From DASRHT01 sp035293765 (GTDB lineage Bacteria; Chloroflexota; Ktedonobacteria; Ktedonobacterales; Ktedonobacteraceae): a stretch of 64,000 nt of DNA. A program made the position numbers and the translations under genes. The DNA lies in contig DATGMF010000059.1 of the NCBI GenBank assembly GCA_035293765.1, forward strand, positions 62,001 through 126,000. Direction: 5' to 3'. This document shows positions 54,508-62,963 of this stretch, in pieces; the stretch's first letter is position 1; each line of letters opens with the position of its first letter. Under the pieces are notes generated by a model. It had not been told where the DNA came from. It saw only the letters and a program-made list of their open reading frames with translations, and did no database searches.

Positions 54508-55241
54508 GCAAACAGGGGGCCTTTATCCTCGTTGTTGACGACGAGCGCGAGATTGTACGGGCGCTGCAGCGCGCGCTCAAAGGACACGGGTACACCGTCC
54601 TCACGGCCAGCAATGGCGAAGACGCGGTAGAAATAGTGAGGCGACAGCATCCCGATCTACTCTTGCTTGACCTCCTACTGCCTGGAATGAGCGGCCTGGA
54701 GGTGTGCCGTCGCGTCCGAGCGGAATCGAACATTCCTATCATCGTGCTCTCGGTCAAGGACGCCGAACGCGACAAGGTGGAGGCGCTTGACCTGGGAGCT
54801 GATGATTACGTCGCCAAGCCCTTTGGCATCGACGAAGTGCTGGCGCGAGTGCGCGTCGCCCTGCGACGCGTCATCCAACCGCCGCATGGAGCCGAACCAC
54901 GCTTCCAGGTTGGGCCGCTCTCCGTCGATTTTGCACGGCGGCAGGTCGAGCTCGCCGGACAGGAGGTTACTTTGACCCCGACCGAATTCGACCTGCTCAA
55001 GGTGCTCATTATTCACCGTGGCAAGATTCTCACGCGCCAGATATTGCTCAAAGAGGTCTGGGGCGAGAAGGCGCACGCCAGGATACATAGCCTGCACGTC
55101 TATGTAGCGCAGCTCCGCCAGAAAATCGAGCCAGAGCCAGAGCATCCCCGGTTCATCCTGACCGTCCCCGGGGTAGGCTATCGCTTCAATGACGAAACTT
55201 TCAGTATCCCCATTTCAGTATCCTCAAACGGATCGAAATAG
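54504..55241 (+). CDS. kdpE: KdpE response regulator
   Basis: The 245 residues form a receiver (FILVVDDEREIVRALQRALK, Asp56 in LLLLDLLLPGMSG, DDYVAKPFG) and an OmpR-type winged helix (TLTPTEFDLLKVLIIHRGKI, LHVYVAQLRQKIEPEPEHP, TVPGVGYRF). It overlaps the sensor by four bases. In known systems KdpE activates the kdpFABC promoter. Confidence 0.94.
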   Translation: MSKQGAFILVVDDEREIVRALQRALKGHGYTVLTASNGEDAVEIVRRQHPDLLLLDLLLPGMSGLEVCRRVRAESNIPIIVLSVKDAERDKVEALDLGADDYVAKPFGIDEVLARVRVALRRVIQPPHGAEPRFQVGPLSVDFARRQVELAGQEVTLTPTEFDLLKVLIIHRGKILTRQILLKEVWGEKAHARIHSLHVYVAQLRQKIEPEPEHPRFILTVPGVGYRFNDETFSIPISVSSNGSK

Positions 55242-55309
55242 CCAATCGGCTCCCCCCTCTTGGGGAGAAGGATACCATTGAAGCCGAAGGCGTCAAGCGT
55301 ACCCTTGCT
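55242..55309. other. short intergenic segment after kdpE
   Basis: CTCCCC (55250-55255) pairs with GGGGAG (55262-55267) around a 6-base loop, but no U-tract follows, so it is only a weak terminator candidate. Confidence 0.35.
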
Positions 55310-55392
55310 TTCTTGAGCATTTTCAGAGCACCCCTTCAAGAATGTTGAGAACATTCAGTGTTTTTCTCAAAGTATCCAGAACGCACATTTAC
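55310..55392 (+). promoter_or_regulatory. candidate KdpE operator, copy 2
   Basis: TTCTTGAGCATTT plus TCAGAGCA (55310-55330) and CCAGAACGCACATTTAC (55376-55392) match the two blocks at 52663-52713 (19 of 21 and 14 of 17 positions). Between them is a palindrome, GAATGTTGAGAACATTC (55340-55356). It lies upstream of the receiver gene and the kdpF-kdpA cluster. Confidence 0.55.
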
Positions 55393-55584
55393 CGATTCAA
55401 GATTACACTTGGTTGTAGTCATCCAGAGCGAGGATGCAGAGAGAGTGAGAAGTCTTTTGGGTGATATTCGTTGCGATACCCACTTTCACTTTTGATGCGT
55501 CTTCTATCAACAATGATTGAAACCTTGATTCGAGCTGAACAGCAGCGCCAGGAACGAATGATTTGCAGGCAGAAAGGACTGCCT

Positions 55585-55635
55585 TTCATGCGGCCTGAGC
55601 GAAGCTAGCTGCGACAGCGGCGTTGGTCGCATGAA
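55585..55635. other. hairpin with conserved TGAGCGAAG loop, copy 2
   Basis: TTCATGCG (55585-55592) pairs with CGCATGAA (55628-55635). The loop contains CTGAGCGAAGCTAGC. It lies just before the ribosome binding site of the receiver gene at 55655. Confidence 0.6.
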
Positions 55636-55654
55636 TTTCAAGGAGGCCATAGCC

Positions 55655-56152
55655 ATGCCAGGAGCGCGAATTTTACTGGTGGAAGACGATGCGGTGCTGC
55701 GCGAACTTGTGCGGCGCAATCTGGAAGCACGTTGGCATGACGTGTCCATCGCGGCAGACGCGCAGTCCGCGCTCGCTTATCTGCGAGCCACGCCGTTTGA
55801 CCTCGTCCTGCTGGATATTAATCTGCCCGATGAGACCGGTTGGGAGGTGCTGCGCAATGCGCGCAAGGAGGGATGGCTGGCACCTCTGGAACTGCATGGG
55901 AATGCTGAACAAATCCCTGTGGTGATCCTGTCGGCAGTGCGGGTCAGTCCACGCCGCTTGCAGGAATTTCACCCGCTGGCCTACCTGCCCAAACCGTTCC
56001 CAATGGAGGCAATCCTGAGATTGGCAAAAGAGGCCGCATTGCGCAGGAACGGCGCTGCTACCAACGAAGGGGAAGACAAAGAACGGACCGAGCGCCCCTG
56101 GAATGCCTTCCTCGATAATACCTTCCTTGACGAGGAGGATTTTTATGCTTGA
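55655..56152 (+). CDS. single-domain response regulator in the Kdp locus
   Basis: AAGGAGG lies eight bases before ATG 55655. The 165-residue receiver (RILLVEDDAVLRELVRRNLE, Asp54 in LVLLDINLPDETG, Lys in YLPKPFPM) has an acidic C-terminal tail and no output domain. Its last bases overlap the next small gene. It probably links Kdp control to other phosphorelays, an inference from position. Confidence 0.88.
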   Translation: MPGARILLVEDDAVLRELVRRNLEARWHDVSIAADAQSALAYLRATPFDLVLLDINLPDETGWEVLRNARKEGWLAPLELHGNAEQIPVVILSAVRVSPRRLQEFHPLAYLPKPFPMEAILRLAKEAALRRNGAATNEGEDKERTERPWNAFLDNTFLDEEDFYA

Positions 56153-56228
56153 TGTGATTATTGTGCTGGTGACCATACTTACGTTCCTGGCGTTTCTCGG
56201 CTTCACCGCAGGCTGTGAGCGCCTCTAG
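56145..56228 (+). CDS. 27-residue membrane peptide upstream of kdpF
   Basis: GAGGAGG is six bases before ATG 56145, within the end of the preceding gene. The peptide MLDVIIVLVTILTFLAFLGF-TAGCERL is one membrane helix ending in the G-x-C-E-R-L pattern. Comparable short proteins with that ending precede kdpF in various bacteria. A small accessory subunit or regulator of KdpFABC is likely by context. Confidence 0.65.
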   Translation: MLDVIIVLVTILTFLAFLGFTAGCERL

Positions 56229-56250
56229 CTATGGAAAGGAAAATGTTTTT

Positions 56251-56346
56251 ATGAACTCGCCCGTGGAGTACATCCTGGTCGGTATTGTCACGCTGGGCGT
56301 GCTGATCTATCTCTTTCTCGCCCTGCTTATGCCTGAAAAATTTTAA
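56251..56346 (+). CDS. kdpF: KdpF, small subunit of potassium-transporting ATPase
   Basis: The 31-residue product MNSPVEYILVGIVTLGVLIY-LFLALLMPEKF is a single membrane helix with the Tyr-Leu-Phe-x-Ala-Leu-x-x-Pro-Glu-Lys-Phe end typical of KdpF. AAAGGAAAA precedes it. It stabilises the KdpABC complex in the membrane. Confidence 0.88.
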   Translation: MNSPVEYILVGIVTLGVLIYLFLALLMPEKF

Positions 56347-56411
56347 TGTCGTCTGCTATTGATTGATAAAGTGAGGAGTCTTGATATACTGCGCCCCAAC
56401 GCCGCTCCCGC

Positions 56412-56438
56412 GTCTCCCACGATGAATCGGGAAGCTAC
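56412..56438. repeat. REP-like palindrome between kdpF and kdpA
   Basis: CTCCCACGATGAATCGGGAAGC matches the family at 29284-29306 and 14314-14336. It lies 30 bp before kdpA. Confidence 0.6.
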
Positions 56439-56468
56439 AGCTCAGGGGCGCAGCAAGGAGGTACACCT

Positions 56469-58220
56469 ATGCCTGTAACACTCAATAGTGTTTTGCAGGT
56501 GCTGATCTTCCTGCTCATTGTGCTGCTGCTGACCAAGCCGGTTGGCCTGTATATGTACAAGATTTTCAACGGGGAGCGCACCTGGCTGTCCCCCGTCTTC
56601 GTCCCGCTGGAACGTCTCTTTTACCGCCTCAGCGGCATTGACCCGCAGGAGGAGCAGAAGTGGACCGGCTATATGATCTCCGTGCTGATCTTCAGCGTAG
56701 TGGGCATGCTGCTGCTCTACCTGCTTGAGCGCACCCAGCAATGGCACGGCACGCTCTTCAACCCGGCAGGGCTACCCAACGTCGAGCCGCAACTGGCCTT
56801 TAATACTGCCGCCAGCTTCACCACCAACACCAACTGGCAGAACTATACTGGCGAGCAGACCATGAGCTACCTGACCCAGATGGCCGGTCTGGCCTTCCAT
56901 CAGTTCGTTTCGGCTGCCGCGGGTATCGCGATGGCGGTGGCGCTGGTGCGCGGCCTGGCGCGACGCAGCGCCCAGCACCTGGGCAACTTCTGGGTGGACC
57001 TGGTGCGCTGCACCCTCTATCTGCTACTGCCCATCTGCATCGTGGGCGCGCTGGTCTTCGTCTCGCAGGGCATGATCCAGAACTTCAATCCCTACACCGT
57101 CGTGCATACGCTGAATGGGCAGACGCAGATCATCGCGCAAGGGCCGGTCGCCTCGATGGAGGTGATCAAAGACCTGGGCACCAACGGCGGCGGCTTTTTC
57201 AACGTCAATGCAGCGCACCCCTTCGAGAATCCCAACGCGTTCACAGCATTGTTGATCATCCTCTGCGAGATCACGCTGGGGGCCGGACTCTTCTACATGT
57301 TTGGCAAGTGGGTTGGCAACACCAGGCAGGGCTGGGTGCTCTGGATCGTCTCGGCTATCCTGTTTGTGGTCGGCATAGCTATCATCATCCCTGCCGAGCA
57401 GACCGGCAACCCTCTGCTGACCAGCGCGGGCGCCGATCAGGTGGTGAGCGCAACCCAGTCTGGTGGCAACATGGAAGGCAAGGAGGTGCGCTACGGCATT
57501 ACCATCTCCACCTTGCAGGAAGTGACCACCACAGCCACCTCAACGGGAACCGTCATGAGCTTCCACGATAGCTATACCCCTCTGGGCGGGCTGGTGCTCA
57601 TCTCCAACATGGCGCTGGGGGAGATCATCTTTGGAGGCGTGGGCGCCGGACTCTACAGCATGCTGATGTTCGCGATCATCGCTGTCTTCATTGCCGGACT
57701 GATGGTGGGCAGGACCCCGGAGTACCTGGGCAAGAAAATCGAGCGCAAGGAGATCATGATGGCGGTGCTTGCGCTGCTGGTCTCGCCGCTGGTGATCCTG
57801 GGCTTTGCCGCCGTCGCTGTTGCGCTACCAGCGGGGCAGGCCGGACTCACGACCGGCGCGGGCAACCTGGGGCCACACGGGCTCTCCGATATCCTGTACG
57901 CCTTCACCTCGACCAATGCCAATAACGGCTCGGCCTTTGCCGGCCTCAACGGCAACACCCCGTTTTATAACTGGACGCTGGGGTTTGCCATGCTGATTGG
58001 GCGCTTTGCCGAGGTGATCCCACTGCTGGCTTTAGGAGGGGCGCTGGTCAAGAAGCGCGTGGTACCGGCTGGCCTGGGAACGTTCCCCACTACGACGCCG
58101 CTTTTTGTGGGCCTGCTCATCGGCGTGATCCTCATCGTAGGCGCACTGACCTACTTCCCGGCCTACTCACTGGGACCAATCGTTGAGCACTTGCTGATGC
58201 TGGCAGGGAGGACCTTCTAA
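56469..58220 (+). CDS. kdpA: KdpA, potassium-binding channel subunit
   Basis: AAGGAGG is seven bases before ATG 56469. The 583-residue membrane protein has about ten helices and four selectivity-filter-like loops: NTAASFTTNTNWQNYTGEQT, KDLGTNGGGFFNVNAAHPFENP, VLISNMALGEIIFGGVGAGL and STNANNGSAFAGLNGNTPFY. It binds potassium and passes it to KdpB. It is followed by kdpB after one base. Confidence 0.97.
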   Translation: MPVTLNSVLQVLIFLLIVLLLTKPVGLYMYKIFNGERTWLSPVFVPLERLFYRLSGIDPQEEQKWTGYMISVLIFSVVGMLLLYLLERTQQWHGTLFNPAGLPNVEPQLAFNTAASFTTNTNWQNYTGEQTMSYLTQMAGLAFHQFVSAAAGIAMAVALVRGLARRSAQHLGNFWVDLVRCTLYLLLPICIVGALVFVSQGMIQNFNPYTVVHTLNGQTQIIAQGPVASMEVIKDLGTNGGGFFNVNAAHPFENPNAFTALLIILCEITLGAGLFYMFGKWVGNTRQGWVLWIVSAILFVVGIAIIIPAEQTGNPLLTSAGADQVVSATQSGGNMEGKEVRYGITISTLQEVTTTATSTGTVMSFHDSYTPLGGLVLISNMALGEIIFGGVGAGLYSMLMFAIIAVFIAGLMVGRTPEYLGKKIERKEIMMAVLALLVSPLVILGFAAVAVALPAGQAGLTTGAGNLGPHGLSDILYAFTSTNANNGSAFAGLNGNTPFYNWTLGFAMLIGRFAEVIPLLALGGALVKKRVVPAGLGTFPTTTPLFVGLLIGVILIVGALTYFPAYSLGPIVEHLLMLAGRTF

Positions 58221-58221
58221 G

Positions 58222-60414
58222 ATGCAACAGACAACGACCCGTACCGATGAATTAGAAACGCAGCAGTGGAAGACGCGCCGCAAAGGGGACATTTCGATCT
58301 GGGACCCCACAATCATCCGGCGCGCCATCCCGGACTCCTTTAAGAAGCTGGACCCACGCGTGCAGGTCAAGAATCCAGTCATGTTCGTGGTCGAGATTGG
58401 CAGCGTCATTACCACCATCGAGTTCGTACGCCTGCTCTACACCCTGCTGTTCTCGCAGCCACCGGCCACGGTGACGCGTGGGCAACTCATCGCCGAAACC
58501 ATCTTCGTGCTGGCAGTGGCAATCTGGCTCTGGTTTACAGTCGTGTTTGCCAACTTTGCCGAGGCAATGGCTGAGGGACGCGGCAAAGCTCAGGCCGATA
58601 CTCTGCGCCGCGCACGCACCACCACGATGGCGAAAAAGCTCAGCACCTCAAATCGCACCGGACCGGTGCGGGAAGTCACCGCACCAGAACTGCGCAAGGG
58701 CGATCTGGTGCTGGTCGAAGCGGGCGATGTGATCCCGGGCGACGGCGATGTAGTGGAAGGGGTGGCCTCGGTGGACGAGTCGGCCATTACTGGTGAATCG
58801 GCCCCGGTGATTCGCGAGAGCGGCGGCGACCGCTCCGCCGTCACCGGAGGCACGCGCGTGCTCTCAGACTGGATCGTGGTGCAGATCAGCGCCAACCCGG
58901 GCGAGACCTTCCTGGACCGCATGATCGCCCTGGTCGAAGGCGCTAAACGGCAGAAGACGCCCAATGAGATCGCGCTCAATATCCTGATCGCCAGCCTGAC
59001 CATCATCTTCGTGCTGGTTGTGGTCTCGCTGGAACCCTTTGCCATTTACTCGGGGCAGCCGGTCTCGGTGACGACGCTGATCGCGTTGCTGGTCTGCCTG
59101 ATCCCGACGACCATCGGCGGCCTGCTCTCTGCCATCGGCATCGCGGGCATGGACCGCATGGTGCAGCGCAACGTGCTGGCAATGAGCGGACGCGCGGTGG
59201 AGGCAGCGGGTGATGTGGACGTGCTGCTGCTGGACAAGACCGGCACGATCACGCTGGGCAACCGGCAGGCGACACGCTTTGTACCGCTGCACGGCGTCGA
59301 GGAGCGCGACCTGGCGCATGCTGCCATGCTCTCCAGCCTCTCCGATGAGACGCCGGAAGGCCGCTCGATTGTCACGCTGGCTAAAGAGAAATACGGCTTT
59401 TCCGACGAGGTGGACCCCTCGGCAACCTTCGTCCCCTTCTCGGCGATGACGCGTATGAGCGGCGTCAATTTGAATGGCACCAGCAATGGGGCAGCTCCAG
59501 CGCATACCATTCGCAAAGGCGCGGGCGATTCGGTGGCGGCCTACGTGGCTGAGCATGGTGGCTCGACCAGCGACGAGTTGAAGACGATTGTCAACGGCAT
59601 CGCCAGCGCGGGCAGCACGCCGCTGGTGGTCGCTGAAACTGATGCGGGCTTCAACGGCACGGGAGAACGCGCCCGCGTGCTGGGCGTGATTGAGCTGAAA
59701 GATATCGTCAAGGGCGGGATGCGCGCCCGCTTCGATGAACTGAGACGTATGGGCATCCGTACCATCATGATCACCGGCGACAACCCGCTCACCGCCGCCG
59801 CCATCGCCAAAGAGGCCGGCGTGGACGATTTCCTGGCGCAGGCAACCCCTGAAACCAAAATGAAGCTGATCCGCGAGCAGCAGACGGGCGGGCGTATGGT
59901 GGCGATGACGGGCGACGGCACCAACGACGCTCCGGCGCTGGCGCAGGCCGATGTGGGAGTGGCGATGAACACGGGGACGCAGGCCGCCAAAGAGGCGGCC
60001 AACATGGTCGATCTGGACTCCAATCCCACCAAGCTGATCGAGGTGGTGGAGGTCGGCAAGCAACTGCTGATCACGCGTGGCGCGCTGACGACCTTTAGCA
60101 TCGCCAATGACGTTGCCAAATACTTCGCCATCATCCCGGCGGCGTTCGCGGTAACGTATCCGCAGTTGAACGCGCTTAACATAATGCAGCTGGCAACGCC
60201 GCATAGCGCGGTGCTCTCGGCAGTCATCTTTAACGCGTTGATCATCATCGCGCTGATCCCGCTGGCCCTGCGCGGCATCAAATACCGTCCCATCGGAGCC
60301 GGGCCGCTTTTGCGCCGCAATCTGCTGATCTATGGCATCGGGGGCATTATCATCCCTTTCATCGGTATCAAGGCCATCGACCTGATTTTGTACGCGCTAC
60401 ATTTAACGCTGTAA
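58222..60414 (+). CDS. kdpB: KdpB, P-type ATPase subunit
   Basis: The 730-residue protein has the actuator TGESAPV, the phosphorylation site LLLDKTGTITLGN with Asp338, the nucleotide-binding region and GDGTNDAPALAQADVGVAMN. Membrane helices lie at both ends. It hydrolyses ATP to drive high-affinity potassium import with KdpA. It is slightly longer than average, mainly at the N-terminus. Confidence 0.97.
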   Translation: MQQTTTRTDELETQQWKTRRKGDISIWDPTIIRRAIPDSFKKLDPRVQVKNPVMFVVEIGSVITTIEFVRLLYTLLFSQPPATVTRGQLIAETIFVLAVAIWLWFTVVFANFAEAMAEGRGKAQADTLRRARTTTMAKKLSTSNRTGPVREVTAPELRKGDLVLVEAGDVIPGDGDVVEGVASVDESAITGESAPVIRESGGDRSAVTGGTRVLSDWIVVQISANPGETFLDRMIALVEGAKRQKTPNEIALNILIASLTIIFVLVVVSLEPFAIYSGQPVSVTTLIALLVCLIPTTIGGLLSAIGIAGMDRMVQRNVLAMSGRAVEAAGDVDVLLLDKTGTITLGNRQATRFVPLHGVEERDLAHAAMLSSLSDETPEGRSIVTLAKEKYGFSDEVDPSATFVPFSAMTRMSGVNLNGTSNGAAPAHTIRKGAGDSVAAYVAEHGGSTSDELKTIVNGIASAGSTPLVVAETDAGFNGTGERARVLGVIELKDIVKGGMRARFDELRRMGIRTIMITGDNPLTAAAIAKEAGVDDFLAQATPETKMKLIREQQTGGRMVAMTGDGTNDAPALAQADVGVAMNTGTQAAKEAANMVDLDSNPTKLIEVVEVGKQLLITRGALTTFSIANDVAKYFAIIPAAFAVTYPQLNALNIMQLATPHSAVLSAVIFNALIIIALIPLALRGIKYRPIGAGPLLRRNLLIYGIGGIIIPFIGIKAIDLILYALHLTL

Positions 60415-60455
60415 TGTAGGGGCCTTGTAGGGGGATAGGGCTCTCCCCTCGCCCA

Positions 60456-60656
60456 CGTCGTAGGGACCCGATTGATCGCGTCCGGTTTACCGCCAGTCCT
60501 TACACCTGTACAAATGCGGCTCCAACGACGGAGCCAACGAGCGATGATGTTCAACACCGTCAGTCCTATTGAGAAATTATGGTTTTAGTTGGTTAAATGG
60601 AAATAAGATGTAAAACAGGCGATAAATCGGACGCGCTAAAGCTGGTCCCTACGACG
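60456..60656. repeat. MITE-like element between kdpB and kdpC
   Basis: Arms 60456-60494 (CGTCGTAGGGACCCGATTG and onward, ending TTTACCGCC) and 60618-60656 are inverted repeats agreeing at 33 of 39 positions. They enclose 123 bp without a gene. Its arms belong to the family at 16240-16494. It separates kdpC from kdpB, which are usually adjacent. Confidence 0.7.
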
Positions 60657-60813
60657 CATTCCATGTCGGGAGGAGGGCGGTAGGGGGCGATCCCTTGTGG
60701 TTGCTCTGTCCGACGTTGCCCACCCTGGTATGGGAAACGATACATTGTACTAGGACCCGATAACGCGCACAGACGTGATCAAATCAGGTCCACGGAAAGA
60801 AGGAAGTAAGCAT

Positions 60814-61464
60814 ATGAGTACCGTGACGCCCGCCTCTGAACAGGTGCCAAAGCGGACATTCTGGCGGAGCTTCTGGCAAAAATATCTCCGCCCGGCAGTG
60901 ATGTTGACGCTCCTGTTGACGCTCCTGACTGGCATTATCTATCCCGGCGTGGTGACCGGCCTGGCCCAGTTGCTCTTTCCCTATCAGGCCAATGGCAGCC
61001 TGCATTATGTCAATGGGAAACTGGTCGGCTCGGACCTGATCGGGCAGTACTGGACGTTGCCTAAGTACTTTCATGGACGGCCCTCGGCAACCGTAAATCT
61101 GAACGGCACGCCATCGCCCTACGAGGCTGATAACTCGTCGGCCTCGAACCTGGGGCCGACCAATGCGACCCTGATCAAGTCGGTGCAGCAGCGGGTTGCT
61201 GACCTGAAGAAGGAGAATCCCAATGCGCCTGCCGGTCCGGTGCCGGTGGATCTGGTGACGACCTCCGGTTCAGGTCTGGACCCGGACATCTCAGTGGCCG
61301 GGGCACTCTACCAGGTGCCGCGCATCGCTCAAGCGCGCAGGCTTAGCCAGAGCGCCGTTCAGCAACTGGTGATGGCCCATGTACAGGGACGCTTCCTGGG
61401 CATCTTTGGAGAGCCGTATGTCAATGTGCTCGACCTGAATCTGGCGCTTGATGCACTGAAATAG
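60814..61464 (+). CDS. kdpC: KdpC, accessory subunit of potassium-transporting ATPase
   Basis: AAGGAAG is eight bases before ATG 60814. The 216-residue protein has one N-terminal helix (VMLTLLLTLLTGIIYPGVVT) and the periplasmic-domain motifs LIGQYWTLPKYFHGRPSA, ASNLGPTNATLI, SGSGLDPDISVAGALYQVPR and FGEPYVNVLDLNLALD. It lies 399 bp after kdpB because of the inserted repeat element. Confidence 0.96.
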   Translation: MSTVTPASEQVPKRTFWRSFWQKYLRPAVMLTLLLTLLTGIIYPGVVTGLAQLLFPYQANGSLHYVNGKLVGSDLIGQYWTLPKYFHGRPSATVNLNGTPSPYEADNSSASNLGPTNATLIKSVQQRVADLKKENPNAPAGPVPVDLVTTSGSGLDPDISVAGALYQVPRIAQARRLSQSAVQQLVMAHVQGRFLGIFGEPYVNVLDLNLALDALK

Positions 61465-61471
61465 TTCGACT

Positions 61472-61517
61472 CCGCGTTCCTGAGCGAAGCTAGCGCGTCA
61501 GCAGCGTTGGAACGCGG
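61472..61517. other. hairpin with conserved TGAGCGAAG loop, copy 3
   Basis: CCGCGTTCC (61472-61480) pairs perfectly with GGAACGCGG (61509-61517). The loop begins TGAGCGAAGCTAGC. It lies between kdpC and the split kdpD N-terminal gene. Confidence 0.6.
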
Positions 61518-61545
61518 AACACTTTCAAAGTGGTAGGGTGTGGCT

Positions 61546-62853
61546 ATGACCAGGCAACCTTCTGATCAATCGCGACAACGTGAGGAGGGGCGGCCCGATC
61601 CAGAGGAACTGTTACGCCGGTATCAATTGCGCGATAGCGACATGAACGTTCCCTCTCCGCCTCCCTCCACCGTGGGGGAAGCGACCTCTCCTCCGCAAGG
61701 AACGTACCGCTCCGGGCGCGGGCGGCTGCGTGTCTACCTGGCATCGGCTGCCGGAGCCGGCAAGACCTATGCTATGCTCAACGAGGGCCATCGCCGCCAG
61801 AGCCGCGGCACTGACGTGGTAGTCGGCTATGTGGAGACGCATGGGCGCGCGCAGACGCAGGCGCAGCTTGGAGATTTAGAGGTCATTCCGCGCAAAAAAA
61901 TTGCTTACCGCGGAGTGACCCTCGAAGAAATGGACACCGACGCCATCATTGCCCGCCGCCCGCGCGTGGCGCTGATCGATGAACTGGCCCATACCAACGT
62001 GCCCGGCTCTAAACATACCAAACGCTACCAGGACGTGCAGGAGATCCTCGACGCGGGTATCGACGTCGTGACTACGCTGAATATCCAGCACCTGGAGAGC
62101 CTGAACGATCTGGTGGCGAGCATCACCGGTGTGCGCGTGCGCGAGACGCTGCCTGACCGCATTCTAGATCAGGCCGACGAGGTAGAACTGGTTGATATCT
62201 CGCCACATGCCCTGCGACAACGCATGAAGCACGGCAACATCTATCCCCACGAGCGCATTGATGCCGCGCTCAACAATTTCTTCCGCGAAGGCAATCTGAC
62301 GGCCCTGCGCGAGATGGCGCTACGGCGCACAGCCGAGAAGACCGAGACGCAGCTCCAGCAATATATGACTGAGCATGGGATCAAAGGGGTCTGGCCCGCC
62401 AGCGAGCGCGTGCTGGTGGGCTTCGACCATCGCCCGCATACGCGCCGCGTAATCCGCGATGCCTGGCGTCTGGCTCACGGCCTGCACGCCGATTTGATCG
62501 CCGTCTCGATCCAGCCTGAAGGCTATCCCGCCCTTATGAGCAAACTCATCGGCTGGATCAAATATGGCGGTGAGGCGAAACAGCGCAGGGAAGAGGCGCT
62601 ACGTCGCCTGGAGGAGCATGCCGTGCTGGCTGAGGACCTGGGGGCCGAGGTGATCCGCACAAGCAGCCACGACATTGCGCAAAAGCTGGTCGAGATTGCC
62701 CGTGAGCGACAGGTGACGCAACTGGTGCTGGGTCAACCCGCCCGCAGTCCCTGGGAAGAATTTATTCGCGGGTCCATCGTCAATCGCCTGCTGCGGCTCT
62801 CGACCGATATCGATATTCATCTCGTACCGAGAAGCCACGAAGAAGAAAAATAA
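61546..62853 (+). CDS. KdpD N-terminal half: KdpD sensor and Usp domains only
   Basis: The 435-residue protein equals the cytoplasmic N-terminal part of KdpD. It contains a P-loop (SAAGAGKTYAMLNEGHRRQS, Gly70 onward), the DELAHTNVPGSKHTKRYQDV motif and a Usp-like domain from about residue 285 (ERVLVGFDHRPHTRRVIRDA). It has no membrane or kinase part; those are encoded at 52816-54507. ATG 61546 is preferred over the in-frame GTG at 61540. The stand-alone form may sense c-di-AMP, ATP or other signals and act on the kinase in trans. Confidence 0.93.
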   Translation: MTRQPSDQSRQREEGRPDPEELLRRYQLRDSDMNVPSPPPSTVGEATSPPQGTYRSGRGRLRVYLASAAGAGKTYAMLNEGHRRQSRGTDVVVGYVETHGRAQTQAQLGDLEVIPRKKIAYRGVTLEEMDTDAIIARRPRVALIDELAHTNVPGSKHTKRYQDVQEILDAGIDVVTTLNIQHLESLNDLVASITGVRVRETLPDRILDQADEVELVDISPHALRQRMKHGNIYPHERIDAALNNFFREGNLTALREMALRRTAEKTETQLQQYMTEHGIKGVWPASERVLVGFDHRPHTRRVIRDAWRLAHGLHADLIAVSIQPEGYPALMSKLIGWIKYGGEAKQRREEALRRLEEHAVLAEDLGAEVIRTSSHDIAQKLVEIARERQVTQLVLGQPARSPWEEFIRGSIVNRLLRLSTDIDIHLVPRSHEEEK

Positions 62854-62869
62854 TGAGCAGCGCGTAGCC

Positions 62870-62898
62870 TTGACTTTTTATTCTCTCTGCCATATAGT
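62870..62898 (+). promoter_or_regulatory. promoter of the TetR gene
   Basis: TTGACT (62870-62875) and TATAGT (62893-62898) are spaced by 17 bp, about 65 bp before the TTG start. Confidence 0.65.
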
Positions 62899-62963
62899 TC
62901 TAATATCAGTTTTATGACTAAATCAGCACAATTGGTCATTTGTATGAAACGAAGGAGAAAACG

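Noticed and set aside
55250..55267. Intrinsic terminator after kdpE
   Set aside because: The stem has only six pairs and is not followed by a U-tract.
58864..60204. 446-codon minus-strand frame inside kdpB
   Set aside because: His- and Arg-rich composition typical of an antisense shadow of a GC-rich gene; kdpB motifs are intact on the plus strand.
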